A stretch of DNA of 64,000 bases, from positions 9,689,501 to 9,753,500 of the forward strand of contig JAMPIT010000493.1 in NCBI GenBank assembly GCA_026261815.1, in the 5' to 3' direction. Of this stretch, positions 24,251 to 36,999 are shown in pieces. The position numbers and the translations under genes are program-made. Source of the stretch: Monarcha castaneiventris obscurior (Eukaryota > Chordata > Aves > Passeriformes > Monarchidae). Position 1 is the stretch's first letter; each line of letters begins with the position of its first letter. Below the pieces are notes generated by a model that made no database searches, had not been told where the DNA came from, and saw nothing but the letters and a program-made list of their open reading frames with translations.

Positions 24251-24512
24251 GGATGAAAGGATTGCTGCTGTCTGTTTCTTCCTCCTCCCTCTGGTCCTTA
24301 TCTCAGGAACATGAGTTGAAATCTGGCCCAGAATTTACTGAGTGTTCAGAGACTTTTTACGAGGCGATGCTTTCGCAGGCTGCTATTGAGAATATATATA
24401 TTTATATCTGTGTACACACGTGGATTATTGTGGCCGAGGTTATTCCTCCAGTAAATCTCTCTCCTGTTTGTACACAATGTGCACAGGCAGCATTCACACG
24501 AGGGAGGAAAAT

Positions 24513-24578
24513 AATCCAGTGGTTAAGGCTAACTTGGGATTTGGGGGACCTGGGTTTAATTCTCCCCTCTGCCACAGC
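24513..24578 (+). mobile_element. tRNA-derived SINE head (ancient, MIR/CORE-SINE-like)
   Basis: The order AATCCAGTGGTTAAGGC, AACTTGGGATTTGGG, GACCTGGGTTTAATTC, CTCTGCCACAG matches the tRNA-like head shared by old amniote SINEs. The AGTGGTTAAG segment corresponds to the A box, and GGTTTAATTC (24553-24562) corresponds to the B box GGTTCGANTC with decay at the CpG. The SINE body beyond CTCTGCCACAG is not recognisable. The family assignment is approximate. Confidence 0.6.
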
Positions 24579-24830
24579 CTTCATTTTAATCCACATTATG
24601 TATTTATATCTGCATGGACCATGGAAAGGGCACAGAGAAATTGTCTGGATGGTCCTTCAAAAGCAGACCTGAACCCACACTAGTCTTGGCTTTTGGGGGG
24701 AATCCACGTTCAGCAAAGGGTTAGGATGAGCTTTGACCCTCGTGGGACAGGGACAGACTTGGACACATCCTTCAGGCCAAGGAAAACCCACCCAGCCCTT
24801 CCTTCCTGCCATGTTGGCTGAAAAAGGTCT

Positions 24831-25040
24831 TGGAATCATGGAATCATGGAATCATGGAATCATGGAGTCATGGAATCAATCATGGAATCATGGAATGGTT
24901 TGGGTTGGGACAGCCCTTAAATCTCATCTCATTCCACGCCCTGCCATGGGCAAAGACACCTTCCACTACCCCAGGTTGCTGCAAGCCCCATCCAACCCAG
25001 CTTTGGACACTTCCATGGATGGAGCAGCCACAGCTCCCTC
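24831..25040 (-). mobile_element. CR1 LINE fragment with expanded tail repeat
   Basis: Antisense CR1 with a long 8-bp tail array (GAATCATG, seven units with small changes, 24831-24897). This is followed by GGTTTGGGTTGGGACAGCCC, CCACGCCCTGCCATGGGCA, CTTCCACTACCCCAGGTTGC, CCATCCAACCCAGCTTTGG, and ATGGATGGAGCAGCCACAGC. It ends, 5'-truncated, near 25040. Confidence 0.95.
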
Positions 25041-28000
25041 CAAAATCCCACTGGGAGACCACAGGGGTGGACAGTCCAGAGGGAAAAGGTGACCCCATAC
25101 AATGATCAACCCTGCCAGAGGAGCCTAAGTGAAGCTAAGGAATTATTTTCCCCCCTCACACTGCTCTTCTCCTGGATCCTTTAGAGACCCAAAACTCAGG
25201 ACACTTTTTGTCAAACTGCTTTGCCATCACAATCAAGTGGAGGTCAGGGTCAAAAAATTGGGTCAAAATTCAACCCCACGTGATTTTAAAGCATTTCAAG
25301 CTTAACTTTTAGAATGATTTTGAAACAGGTGGGCACCTGGTCCTTCCCAACATGGCAGCTCCCTGCACTGCCTTATTTGCAGCAATCCACTCATAAAAAT
25401 CCAGGGAGCCAATAAAGAGAGGAGAGGAGAGGTTTCAGGTGTTTACTGGCTGTAAAATTATTAATACCAGCTTCAACCATGTGATTGTGGTGTTATTGCT
25501 GATTGTACAGCATTAAAATATCATAACAATAAAATATAAAAATAAAAATGGAAAACCATTTGTTGCAAGAGTCTCAGGGTCGTGCACGTGGCCTTTATTA
25601 CACGGAGATTTTAAACATTTGGGTCGCTACAAATTTACAACAGAGTCCTGCAGAAGGGTTTGTGAGGGTTCATTTTAACCCCTCATCAGATATAAAAAAG
25701 GGACCAAACCCCCAAATCCAGCTTAAGGACGACCTGAGGAGATAGAAGAGATCAAACCATAAATACGTTGACACCCAGTCCTGACCTGGGTGATGAATTC
25801 TCCCTCCCCTACCTGTTTGCCCCCGTTCTTTGAGGTCTCTCCCCCAGCAGGAAGGTTGTGGTTGCCCTGATTTCCTCACTCATTCTGTTATTAGACGAGA
25901 TCTTGCCCTGCCCCACGGGGACCCATTTTTCTGTCCTCACTCCGGATCCCCGTTCATCAACCCCGCGTGTCAGGAACCCAAAACACGTCTCTGCTTCTTC
26001 CTTCCCCTGCTCTGCTGCTCAGCCCCTGACAGCCAAAAATGTGTCCGTGTGCTTTATGCATGAGGAGAGGTGACTACTGATGCTCGCAAATGTGTGGTCA
26101 TTTTTTTTTGCCTGTCAGAAAATCAGCCCCTGGAATCACTGATGCCTTGTGAAATTACAGTCTAATGTAACCAGCCGGGGTATAAAGTAACCAATTTCTT
26201 TATTTTTTAAGAAAATTGTTCTCCTGGAGGTTGAAACACAAAACCAAGACATGGATGAAGTTATTTTTGTCCCAAGTCAGGGGAAATTAATGAAATAGCA
26301 CCTCCCATTTCTGTTGACATTGGCCAAGGTTGCCAAAGTCCTCAGTAATATTGGGGTGCCCGTTATGGGGAATGCTGTAATAACAGGAGGGATTGGGAAT
26401 TTTATACTGGTGGGAATGTCCACGTCAGAGCCAACAAGAGGAGTTAAGCTCATGCTGAACTTGAAGCAAATAATCAGTTGGAGTGGATAGTTACAGGGCT
26501 GTGATAAAATATCTCCTTACACGCTGGATTGAATGTTAGAAGGAGAAATCTGTGTCCTGAAATCCTGACCAAAACAGCAGAATCCATCAGCAAGCATTGT
26601 CTGAAAAAAGGAATTCCTTAGTATTGATAACCAGGAGTGCATATTCATATTTTAAATGCTGCTTTTTCTCTAATTGGCTTGATTACTTTTATTAATCATG
26701 ATGTGTTCAAGGCTGCTTTTTAGGAGTCTCTCTTCCCTTTCAGTCCCAGTGTGAAAATGTTGCTCAGTCTCTTCCAATAATTTATCTTGTGCTTTCAGCT
26801 CCTCGAGACCAGAGCCCCTGGTTCTATCAAACATGGCATTGCCACCTCCACGGGATGCATTAGGGAGGGAAATGGCACGGGGAGGCCAAAAATCCACAGG
26901 GAAATAAGGAACCCCCAGGTAAGAAGAACACATATTGTTCTTGGCCAAACCAGCCATTATTCAGCATCTATTTTTGATAAGAATCTCTGAAAATCCAGAT
27001 ATTTTTTTTGCACAGATATATTGGTTTCCTGCAGTTCTCCGTGGAGTCTGGCATCCTGCACTGCCAGCTCTGCACTGCAGCAAAAACTCCATCCCAAATA
27101 ATTTGTCCAGTCAACAGTAATCGCTCTCCATATTAATAAAAGTGGCTTGAAAAGTTCAATATGGGAGCTGAAATTTGTTTTAACTCCGTGTGGTTTTGGA
27201 AGCTGGAATTGACATTCAATCTCGTTCCTGCTACAAAATGTCTTTGACTGTGTAAGTGTGTAATTATACGCCTCGATATAATTAATTGGAGGACATTATT
27301 CTCTTCTCACAGAGAGAAGAGGGATTATGTGGAGTTTCATTTGGCTCCCCAAGACACACTTTCCTCAGAGTATTTCCAGTGTCATTTTTTTTTTTTTAAT
27401 TTAATCTCTGTTTATAGAAAACATACCTAATGAAGAGCCAGTTAAACAGGCATCAGAGGAGGAGGGATAATTCCAGCCCAGTTTCCACTGGTGTTCCCGT
27501 GGAATAACCCCATCCATCACATCAGGGCAGCTCTTCAGGGATGTGGGGATGGGGATGGGTGAGGAAGGGGCTGGAATCAACCCAGCCTCTTCCCCCATCC
27601 CATTATTCCCAATGCCACAGGGCTGGCAGGGATCCCGTGGAGGAGAAGGATTGGGGTGATGCAGCATTTCCCCCTCTGTGTTCGGTTTTCCCTCTCCCTC
27701 TGGATCAGGAGAGCAGTGTGTGTGCAAGGAGAGCAGTGGTACCCAGCCAGGGAGGCTGGGCCTGAGCCTCATCCTGCTCCACAAACCCCCAAATTCCCAA
27801 AGCATGGCGGGATCCCCGGGACAAGGGAAAGCTGCACTCAAATTTGGGACAGAAAGCAAACCCCAAAGGACATCACAGCACTGTGCAGCTCCTTCTCCTC
27901 TCCAGAGAGAGACCCCATAAACATTTCCCTTCTCATCCTCCCCGAGACCAACTGGAGCAAATTGTCAGCAGGGTGTGAAACCCTAAAGCTGCTCCATGAG

Positions 28001-28250
28001 GATCCTGTTAGGAGCAGACCTTGGCCCAGGAGCCCTCCCTTCCCCATCCCATCCCGGGGTGCCCCCTCTCCCCCCAGCCCCTGTACGGGGTCCAAGCTCC
28101 CTCATGGAAACAACCCCATGGCTTGTTTTCCACTGCGGCTTCATGCCGGATTTCAGGCTCTCATTTGCCTTTCCCTGACGTGTCGCCCATCACGTTCTGA
28201 TTATTGAGAGTTTTCTTTTGAAGAGTTACCTGAGGTGAGGCCTAATTGGG
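25041..28250. other. Non-coding stretch, nothing recognised
   Basis: No gene or repeat family was recognised. There are a GAGAGGAGAGGAGAGG run (25418-25433), an AT-rich stretch (25511-25550) and a T13 run near 27388. The reading frame at 27656-28207 (183 codons) has no recognisable domain and overlaps frames on the other strand. Confidence 0.5.
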
Positions 28251-28323
28251 CCGGGGGAGGATGCCAGAGCTCGGGAACGCTGCCAGCGCCGCCGGGGCTC
28301 CCGCACGGACGGTGATCCCGGCC
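28251..28323. other. Small CpG-rich patch
   Basis: About ten CpG dinucleotides in some 70 bp (GCCAGCGCCGCCGGGGCTC and neighbours). No promoter or exon signal was seen. It is the second such patch in the window. Confidence 0.45.
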
Positions 28324-29020
28324 CTTTCCTGGCCTGATCTCAGATCCAGGCTGTAAGGGGACACCAGAGATAAAGCCTGGGAGAGAGCTGGGAGCAGCAA
28401 CGGAGCCACTTCAATGCAGGGAGAGAGGTCAGCCTTTAGTAAAATATTTAATATTCAATATTTAATGCATATCAAGTGTCAGAGTGCAACAAAGGAGAGG
28501 TTTCATGGCTCCTCACTCCAAGCCTGGAAGAGTTTCCAGGCTCTGGCTGAATTTGGGAATCCTTTAATGCTTCAATGAAATGATTCTGTTCATTCTGCCT
28601 TATTCTGGCATTGCAGGCTTGGTTCTGCCACCCAAAACTGCCCCAAGGCTGATCTCAATTTGCTTTGCTGCCTGCAGGGACTCAGTGGCACTGCTGGCAT
28701 GGCTGGGAATGGCTGGGAAGGGCTTGGAGCTCTGGATTATCCTGTCATGTCCATGGATTTAATAATAATTGACTGAAAACAGCAGGACACTGAGCTGGGG
28801 TTGGTGTCACTCCATCAATTCTCATTTGTTTTCCCTTCAGCTCCCACCTGCTTCCATCTGCTTCTGGCTGGGCCAATAATGAGTAAAATGTCAGGTCCAA
28901 AGTCTTGGCTCTTCCCAACAGATCCAATTAAATGCTGCTGGAGAAACCACCTGATTTTCCTTCTTGTCTACCCCTGTACCTATAACGGGTGTTTATCTAT
29001 TTACAGAAGCACAAGGGAGG
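28324..29020. other. Non-coding stretch, nothing recognised
   Basis: No gene or repeat family was recognised. Confidence 0.55.
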
Positions 29021-29110
29021 GACAGGACTCAAATGCCATCAAAATTCCCTTTCTGGACCTCGAGGGACAGGACTCAAATTCCATCACAATTCCCTTTCTG
29101 GACCTCGAGG
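29021..29110. repeat. 45-bp tandem duplication (two copies)
   Basis: A unit starting GACAGGACTCAAAT and ending GACCTCGAGG occurs at 29021-29065 and again at 29066-29110. The copies differ at only two positions by eye, so the duplication is recent. Confidence 0.95.
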
Positions 29111-32100
29111 ACTCATCTAAGACAGAATTACCAGTGGTAAAACCAGTAAAATCTGTCTGCCCTGGCACTTCAGAGCCCAAACATCAGCCAAACATCCCCA
29201 TCCAGTGATTTTCAGGGGATGTTTTAAATAGAACCATTTCATCAGGATGACAAGGAGAAAAATAAAAATGAAAAGAAGACAATGAAACAGAGCTGAAAAG
29301 AGAAATAAAACATGGAAACAAGTTCAATTTTCTCTCCCACGACTTCTTTTCACTTCAAGCGAGCGCTGGAGAACATTTTGATGTGGTCTGTGGGATTGTT
29401 CCCTCAGAGATGATTAAAAACAAATTCCCTCAGCCATCAGGGCTTTTGATACGATCGTGTTTTTCTATCCCATTTTATCAGCCCAAACGATGACTAAACT
29501 GGGAGCCAGAGCCAGGGCGACCAAGCCTCTCCCCAAAAGCATTTTCCTAAGCAGAGGTGGCAGAGGCTCCTCCAACAAACTCTGAGTTTCCATTTTTAAG
29601 TGCCCAGCAAACCACGCACGTGTGCACTCGCACAAAAAACTGAGGAAACCAAACCCTTTATTTACCATTTCTCTACAATCAGATGGTTTAGAGATTAAGA
29701 GAAAAGGAGAAGGGGGAGAGAAGGGGAGAAAATCACATGGGAGGGACGAAAAAAACAAAGCCACGTTTTCTATCTCGTCCTACTTCACATTTTTTGGTTG
29801 GGTTTGGGGTTTTTTTTTTTGCTGTTTCCAGCTTCATGTTGTGACTTTGACAAATGATGATGCGGGGAGAAGATTTATGCGGGGTCTCGGAGCATTAGCA
29901 CATTATCACGAGCAAAACAGAGCCCTCGGCCCTGCTCTTTGGGGACCCATTGGAAACTTTTTGGGAAGTGATCTATGGGCCCAAGGCCGTCCCAGGGAAT
30001 GCTGTGGTGCTGCCCCTGGATGGGGTCTGGGATAATGCCCAGGGAGAAGACACCGAGCACGGGATGAGGAATGGCTCCTGAAAACCCCTCCTGGAAAGGA
30101 AAGAGGAGCCCTCTGCTCTCAGGGGAGCTGAGTGTTGAATGATTTAATGGCTACCTTTAGGAAGTGCCTTTTGCTTTATTGCTGCCTTTTTTTTTTTTCT
30201 TTTTTCCTTTTTTTCCATTTTTTTTATTTAAGGCAAAGCAACACAATGTCGGCTCTTCCCTGGTTTTCACCTCTCCACCCCAACTCAGCACCCTGCAAGG
30301 CCACAGCTTGAACTTGTCCTCCTTGCAAAGACTCCTGAGCTGTTGGCAGAGGGTCTGATTGATCAGGATGTGCTGCACTGATCAGCTGTTGACAAATAAA
30401 CAACAAAAAATTAAATTTAAATTAGTTTTTTTAAAAAAAAGCCCTGAATTAAGTATATTTGTGTTTGCTGCAAGGATTTCTGAGTTCACTCCAGAGGGTT
30501 TCCAGTGCTGCCAGCTCCATCCTGGATTCCTTCTCCTCAAGAGCAGGGCTGCAGCTCTCAGGATTAAGCTGTGCAGATTTTCCACCGAGGTGTCAGAAAT
30601 CTCATGGAAAACTGGTGGGATTTTCAGAGCTGCTGGAGGCATCGGCCCAATGCTCTTTATCCCCCTTCCCTGCCAAAACTCCTTTAAAATCCTTCCCATT
30701 CCCTGCCCAGGGAACTGTGAGGAACTCAATTTGCACTGAGTTGAGTTGCTGATGATTCTTTGTCCTCCTCGAACCAAATCTTGGATTTTTAATACTTCCC
30801 TAGAATTAAAATGGTCTTAAATTTGGAGAGTGAACAGCAGCATCTCAGTCACGAGGTTTTACCTTCCCATCTGCTTTGACATCCAAGAAAATCACACAGA
30901 ATTTGGAAGTTTGTGTTTTAATTCTGGTTCATCTGTGGCTGACATCTCAAGGCCTTATTTCATTTTCCAGATTTTTATGATCAGAAATTCCAAGCAAGAG
31001 TCAAGTTTTCAGAAAGATTCAGCTTCAAGCAATCAAAGCAGAGAAAATTTGCAATTCCAGAGTAATTTTAGACTCTTTTTTCAGGAATTTGTGTATTTTT
31101 CATAGGGCTACATAAGCTTTAGAAGGCACAAGTCTCACAGAAATTCCTTTGGGGTACCAAGGAGAGAAATGCACATCAAAATTTTTTACAGGCATGAGAA
31201 ACTGCAGAAATTGTATTTTTGGCCCCTAAAAATTGGCTTGATTAAATTGGTCTCATTGGAATCTCCATTTTTTTGGCTAAATATTGGTAATATAGGTGCC
31301 ATCACTGAAGAATGAAGTCATTAATTTCTTATCTACAGTGCTCTGAATTATCTGGACCTCTTGGAATGTCATCATTTATTTAGAGATCTAAGTAAATAAG
31401 TAAAAAAAAAACAACAAAAAATGGAATTAGCAGAAAATAATTCAAGTTTCAAGGGGTAAACTTAACACAAGAGGCTTCTTTATCACTCAGAAATCTGCTG
31501 CACATCCATGTTTTAACCAGAAATGCCCCTGAAGGAAGAAAAAAACCTCAACCACCCTCATTTCATACACAAACCACACAAATTAAACACATTTTATAAA
31601 CAATGAGTGGCGAGAGCAGAGATTTCAGGGCTCCCCTGGAAGATTTGAAGGTGCCCAGAGATAAAGAAAACATTTTGGAGGCAATGACTTGGATCTTTTC
31701 AGCACCATTTCCAGGGCAGCGTGGCAGGATGATGGATGAGCCTGCAGCAGCCTCGTGACAAATTAGGGAATTTTGACAGATGTTTGATGCTCAGAGCGTT
31801 TTTCACTTGAAAGGAAATTCTGCTTTTCAGGTGCTCCCAAGTTCTCCATGGAGTCTGGGAATTCAGTTATCTGAAGGACAGCAGATTTCTGGAAATATCA
31901 TCAGAGCACCCAGCAATCCCTGTTTTCCCAGTCTTGTTCTGGATGAAGAGATGCAAGCAGAATGCAGGAGGGATGGCACAAAAATTAGGGATTTAATATG
32001 GATATTTAAAGAAACTGGATATTAGGGATGATGGGATGACAACAGCAGTGTGGTCTCACTTCTCCAGATGTCTTCTTTCAGGAGATGGAGCCTTTTATTA

Positions 32101-32559
32101 CCGTTTAAATTTATTTGTTGTAAATCGTTCATTCCTGACATTTTAGAGCTTGGGGGATTTTTCTGGTGCTGGCGTTCTCTGAGCAATTATTAATTCTCTG
32201 AATTATCAACACGAGGCCAATAGAAACCAGGAATTTTTGGATTAAACCCCCAGCCTGGTACAAACCTGATCTCCAGGAACCACTAATAATCCCAATTTCA
32301 CCAACTGCCCCAGTTTGGGAGCAGCCTCAGCATCCCGGGAGCAGCTCGGAGAATTTTTCCAAATGGGAGCCCCTCCTTTCCTTCCCTTGGTATTGAGATA
32401 ACCTTTGCTGGTGGGTTCATGGCTTTGCATAAACCCACATGGCAGAATCAGCTCCAATATTTTATCATGGATAGGGGAGGGAAAAAAAAAAAGAGGGAAG
32501 AAAAGGGCATTTTCCCCAAATAATGCTGCTCAGTGTTGCCTCACAGATCCCGGCCCGTG
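29111..32559. other. Non-coding stretch with a T-rich tract
   Basis: No gene or repeat family was recognised. A T-rich tract lies at 30187-30228 and an AAAACAACAAAAAA run near 31405-31420. Reading frames around 30359-30777 lie on both strands without domains. Confidence 0.5.
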
Positions 32560-32780
32560 CCGGTGCCCTTTCCCTGCTGGACAAAAACAGAGCAGTGTTT
32601 GGAGAGAGCTCTGCTGTAATTGTGGGCAGTTCTATGAGGGGAAAAATAATGTGGTTTGTCATCAATCTCCCGGTGTGGCACACAAGGGCTGACTTGTTGA
32701 AATTTTGTAGGCTGTATTTACAGAGAAAACAGAGGCCTGGTGCTGTGCAGGGCCCTATCAGTCCCCAGGTCTGGAAGAAT
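32560..32780. promoter_or_regulatory. Candidate conserved non-coding element
   Basis: High-complexity sequence with the motif-rich order TGTAATTGTGGGCAG, AATAATGTGGTTTGTCATC, TGTAGGCTGTATTTACAG and no repeat similarity. The TGTGGTTTG part resembles a RUNX site (TGTGGT). It is an inference from texture only. Confidence 0.25.
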
Positions 32781-33109
32781 CATATCGGAGCAAAAGGGAA
32801 GGCTTGAATCATAACCTTTCAGGATAATCTAATCCATGAGGGAATGAAAATTGCTCTGCTCCTGTGAGCAAGATCAAAACGCGGACAATTTAATTATTGG
32901 GGAGTTATTTGTGGGTAGAGACACAGACTGGTTTGAGGCAGGAGCTGACAAATGGAAATCACTCACGTTGCTGTTTCACACAGCTACAGACAACGGGGAA
33001 AACGAAGGATGGATGTTGGAAAATGCAGGATGGAGTAAAACAAGGTGATGGGATGAGGCAAAGGCAGTGAAAGTAGCACAGGCCTAAGCTGAGCCACCAT
33101 TCACAGAAC

Positions 33110-33306
33110 CTGGAATTATTGTTGCCATCCTACAGCGAGCAGGATTCAAATTAGGGGGGCATGAAGCTCATAGTCTTCACTTCTCGTGAATGTGTGAGTT
33201 TTCCAGAAGGGGAGAGCAAAGGAAAGGGAGAAAAGAGGGAGAATCTGGGCTAAATCCCACTAAATATCCATCTAAAACAGCCAGCATGACACAGTCATTT
33301 ATAAAA
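33110..33306. repeat. Unclassified 200-bp direct repeat, copy A
   Basis: This segment matches 34978-35186 in the same orientation, from CTGGAATTA at the left through GAATGTGTGAGTTTTCCAG to CAGTCATTTATAAAA at the right. The last 120 bp are nearly identical and the first 80 bp are looser. Copy A lacks about 12 bp of purine-rich sequence found in copy B. It does not look like CR1, an LTR or a SINE. Confidence 0.9.
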
Positions 33307-34937
33307 AGCACGTTTTGCTTTGGTTATCTTGTACACAGCTTTCAGCAGGGTACTGCCCTTCATTTCCACTTGCCTGTAAAAATTACCTGATGAAATGATG
33401 AATGGCTTTTGAAATTCAGTGTATGAAATGAAACAGGAGGGCCACACTGCTACAAACTATTCACTTGTGAGCACCACTGACGGCCTCCTTCCTTCTCCTC
33501 CTCCCTCACCATTATTTCTTGGTTTAGTACTATTTTTCAGACTGATGTTACGATGTGGAAGACCTTCCATGAAGGCAGAAGATCCCACAGCAGCCAGAGC
33601 CCTGCTGCAGGTGTTTGAGACAGAACTGGCACATCCAGCCCTGTGCTGAGACACCAAAAGCACAAACACAGGAGAGGAGCTGCTTTGGGCCTCATTTTTG
33701 GCCTGTAAAACCCAGGCAATCCCTCTGTGGCTGCAGGATCCATTCACAATCCATGGAAATTCAGCTCAAGAGGAAGAGCCATGCCTGGAGCAGGGTGTGG
33801 TGTTATCACCCTTCACCAAATCCTGTCTTAGGCTGAGGAAATCCCAGCTTTTCCCAGCCTGAGCTGCACCTACTCCTCCAAAACAAGAATATCCCAGCCT
33901 GGCCTTCCCTGGAACGAGCTCTCTTTGCAGTCCATGCTGGGCATTTTCTTTTTAATCTTGTTATTCTGCAGAATTAGAAACACCAGGAAAGGTAAAACCT
34001 TCCCCGTGCAGCAAACTGCCTCCTCCTGCAATCTGACCATTTTTCTCTTTCACCCAAATAATTCTGGAGGAGATTTCAAAATAAAACTGACTCTACCTCT
34101 TATTAATATTGCCAAATGAGTCACCCCCATGCACAGCTCTAATACATAAAAGGAGCATTTTCTTTTGCTTCCATAAAAATATCCAGAGGGCAGTGGCAGG
34201 GAGAGTAAATTGAGAAGACCAAAGTTAAACAAAACCAGTCTCGTTCACTTTCTGCAACTTCATTGTCTGCTTGGCCTCGTGCAGGAGGGGGGAAAAAAAA
34301 ACCTTGTAAGTTTGCACTGAACAAGTTCTAGATTTAAAGAAATTATCATAAAGGCCCGGTGGCTGTTTTAAATCACTCCCAACCTGCACACACAGATTGA
34401 ATTTGCACTTTCTGCCTCCCTCAGACCACAGCAGGCAGCTGCTGGGGAATTGCTTGCAGTGTCACCCCCAAATAATTTGAAATTCGCCCAACTTTTAGGT
34501 CCAAATCTGGGCCAGATTTATGGGGTTTTCTTACTGCAATGGATCGGTTCATATTTGGAGCTGAGTTGCCTGGAGCCCACAAAATTCCAGAGGAAACTGA
34601 CTGACCAGTCAGGCTGCTGTCTGTGAAAGAGCTGGACAGAGCTCTCCAAGGCTGAGCCTCCCTTCCACAGAATCCCTGCAACTGTGGCTCTGTTAAACCT
34701 GTGGCAAAGCTCCCCCAGAGCCCCAAGAGTTTGGAAATGAAGGGAAAAAAATGACGTTTCTTTTATGATTTATTGACCAAATATTGGAGTTTTCAATCTT
34801 GCTTTTCACTGTAGCTCCAGCCATTACAAGTGAGAAATAAAGAATCAAAATTATCAACATGGGTCATTGCACTGGTTGTGACACAGAAATGCTTCAATAT
34901 TCAGGATTTTTTTTTCTTTCCTATATTCATCTCAGGG
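33307..34937. other. Spacer between the two direct repeats
   Basis: No gene or known repeat was recognised. The sequence between the copies is not itself repeated. Confidence 0.5.
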
Positions 34938-34960
34938 AAAAAAAAAAAAAAAAAAAAAAA
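34938..34960. repeat. Poly-A run (23 A)
   Basis: An uninterrupted A tract ending 17 bp before copy B of the 200-bp repeat. Confidence 0.97.
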
Positions 34961-34977
34961 GCATTTTCAAAACGATT

Positions 34978-35186
34978 CTGGAATTACTGTTTTCATTGTA
35001 CAGTGAGCAGGATTCAGATTAGGAGAGCATAAAGTTCATGATATTCTTCATTTCTAGTGAATGTGTGAGTTTTCCAGAAGGGGAGAGCAAAGGAAAGGGA
35101 GGAAAGAGGGAAAGAGGCAGAAATCTGGGATAAATCCCACCAAATATCCATCTAAAACAGCCAGCATGACACAGTCATTTATAAAA
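34978..35186. repeat. Unclassified 200-bp direct repeat, copy B
   Basis: This is the partner of 33110-33306, about 1.87 kb away, on the same strand. The right border (TTTATAAAAA) coincides with that of copy A, after which the two sequences are unrelated. An A-tract lies just upstream. Confidence 0.9.
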
Positions 35187-36999
35187 ATATTTAATGGCAT
35201 CATAAAATATTCCCTATATAAACCAGTTGTTCTGAGAGGATTATGAATGACTGGAGATCTCCACTATTAATTCCAGCCCTGTTCAATTCACCCATTTTCC
35301 TATTGGCATCATTTTGCAAAGCATTTCAATATAAACTGAGCCTTTTCCTGCCTGTTTATCCACCTTGGGATGAAAAAACGAGGCACAAGACAAGGAATTT
35401 AATGAGTTTGCCCCACAGACAGAGCAAGTTCTGCTCTCCAGGCTTTTAAAATGAACCTCAGGGATTCCATAATGAATTGATTCCCATTTTTATTCCCACA
35501 GAAAGTTTCTCCACTGTTTCATCCAAAGCCCATCGGAAACAATGGAAATTTTTCATTTCCAACATGGCATTTTGAGTAAGACCCCACGTAGCCATGAAAT
35601 GAAGGAAGCTCTCTAAAATGAAGCAGAAATATGCCCAGAAATCATTTTTAAACTGTTCAAAATTTGATGGAGAATAAGATGGTTTTTTTTTTTTTTTTCC
35701 TACAGGATTTTTAAATCCTTTTATGGATTCACAGGCAGGAATGTGATTTCCCATCAGATGTCAGGATCTGGCTGGAAATGTCTGTACAAAAAAATCTCAT
35801 TTCTCTTATTTTCAGTGACACAGAATTCCTGTCATTCCAGAGGGACGATAATCATTCTCCATGGCTTCATTCTGGCTCGAAAACCACCCCAAGTGATTCT
35901 GTTTGTCTTTTCAAAATCTGCTAAAAATACATGAAAATGAACAATTTAAAATGCATCTCCAGAAGTTCCTGACTCGGATTTAAAGAGTTTTTTGGGGGGT
36001 CTTTGCTCCAAATGCAGGAGGCAGCGTGGTGCAGGCTCACTTATTTTTCATTTTATTTAAGATTTTTCCACTCAGCTTCTGTCTTCCCCTCTCTGTTGTT
36101 CACATAAATATGTCTATAAATACATATAAATATATAAATATGTATAAATATATGTTCTGCTATGTCTGTGCATCCATATTTTCCTTTTTCAATGCTGAGA
36201 TACTTTTCAGCTTGGAGAAACTCAGCCCCTCTTGGTTAATTCCAGCACCAGGCTCTTTGGGGATGGATTTCAGCATCAATCCCCCAAAGCCTTGTTCCCT
36301 CACCCAAGTCAATGATTGCATTATTATTTCTTCTTCTGTCTTTGAGGGGCTGATGAGATCATTTATTGTTTTTAAGGGTTAATAGAGCCTGTCAGGCTCT
36401 TTTTGCCTCACTGCTGCTGCAGGATCAGTAACAGCTCCCAGCTCCATGATGCTAAATCAGACCACACTTTCCTGAAGAAAAGAAAAAGGGGAAAAAAAGC
36501 AAATTTAGCATGGAGAGAGGAGAAGCAGTTCAGTCTGGTTTAAAGGAAGGGAGGGAGGGAGCCAGGGGGAACAGGGACTAACTTTGGAGAGAAAATAACA
36601 AACTTTAAGTCCTGAGGTCTTTCCTCTATATTGAAAAGGCAGTTTGGAAAGGAAATTAGTAAAAACAAACAGAAGGTGCCAAGGTTTCTTTATCATACCT
36701 GGAGTAGGATATGCTGAATTCCACAAGGCCTCGCGCTGGCGCCTGGTGCTGCCTCGGAAAAAATGGTACCCACGGCTCTATAAAATGATCTATTGGGACT
36801 TCAAAGTCGTTGCAGCCCCGTGTGGCACAGGATGTGCTCAATTAATTATGTGATTTTTAAATGACAGGGGTTGAGGAAAGTAAAAATAATATAAAAAGGG
36901 CAGGGGGAAAAAAAAAAAAAAGAAAGAAAAAGAACATGCTGAAGAAGAAAAAAAAAAAACGGGTTTTTAAAGAAAATAATATTAAGGAAAAAATGGGAG
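35187..36999. other. Non-coding stretch with simple repeats
   Basis: No gene was recognised. The simple sequences are T16 (35683-35698), a TATAAATA-rich stretch (36102-36153), and A-rich tracts with scattered G (36908-36959). Confidence 0.55.

Noticed and set aside
33190..35246. Two similar small frames beginning MCEFSRRGEQRKGRKEG
   Set aside because: They look like paralogous genes at first sight, but the similarity is fully explained by the non-coding 200-bp direct duplication, and their C-terminal parts are unrelated.
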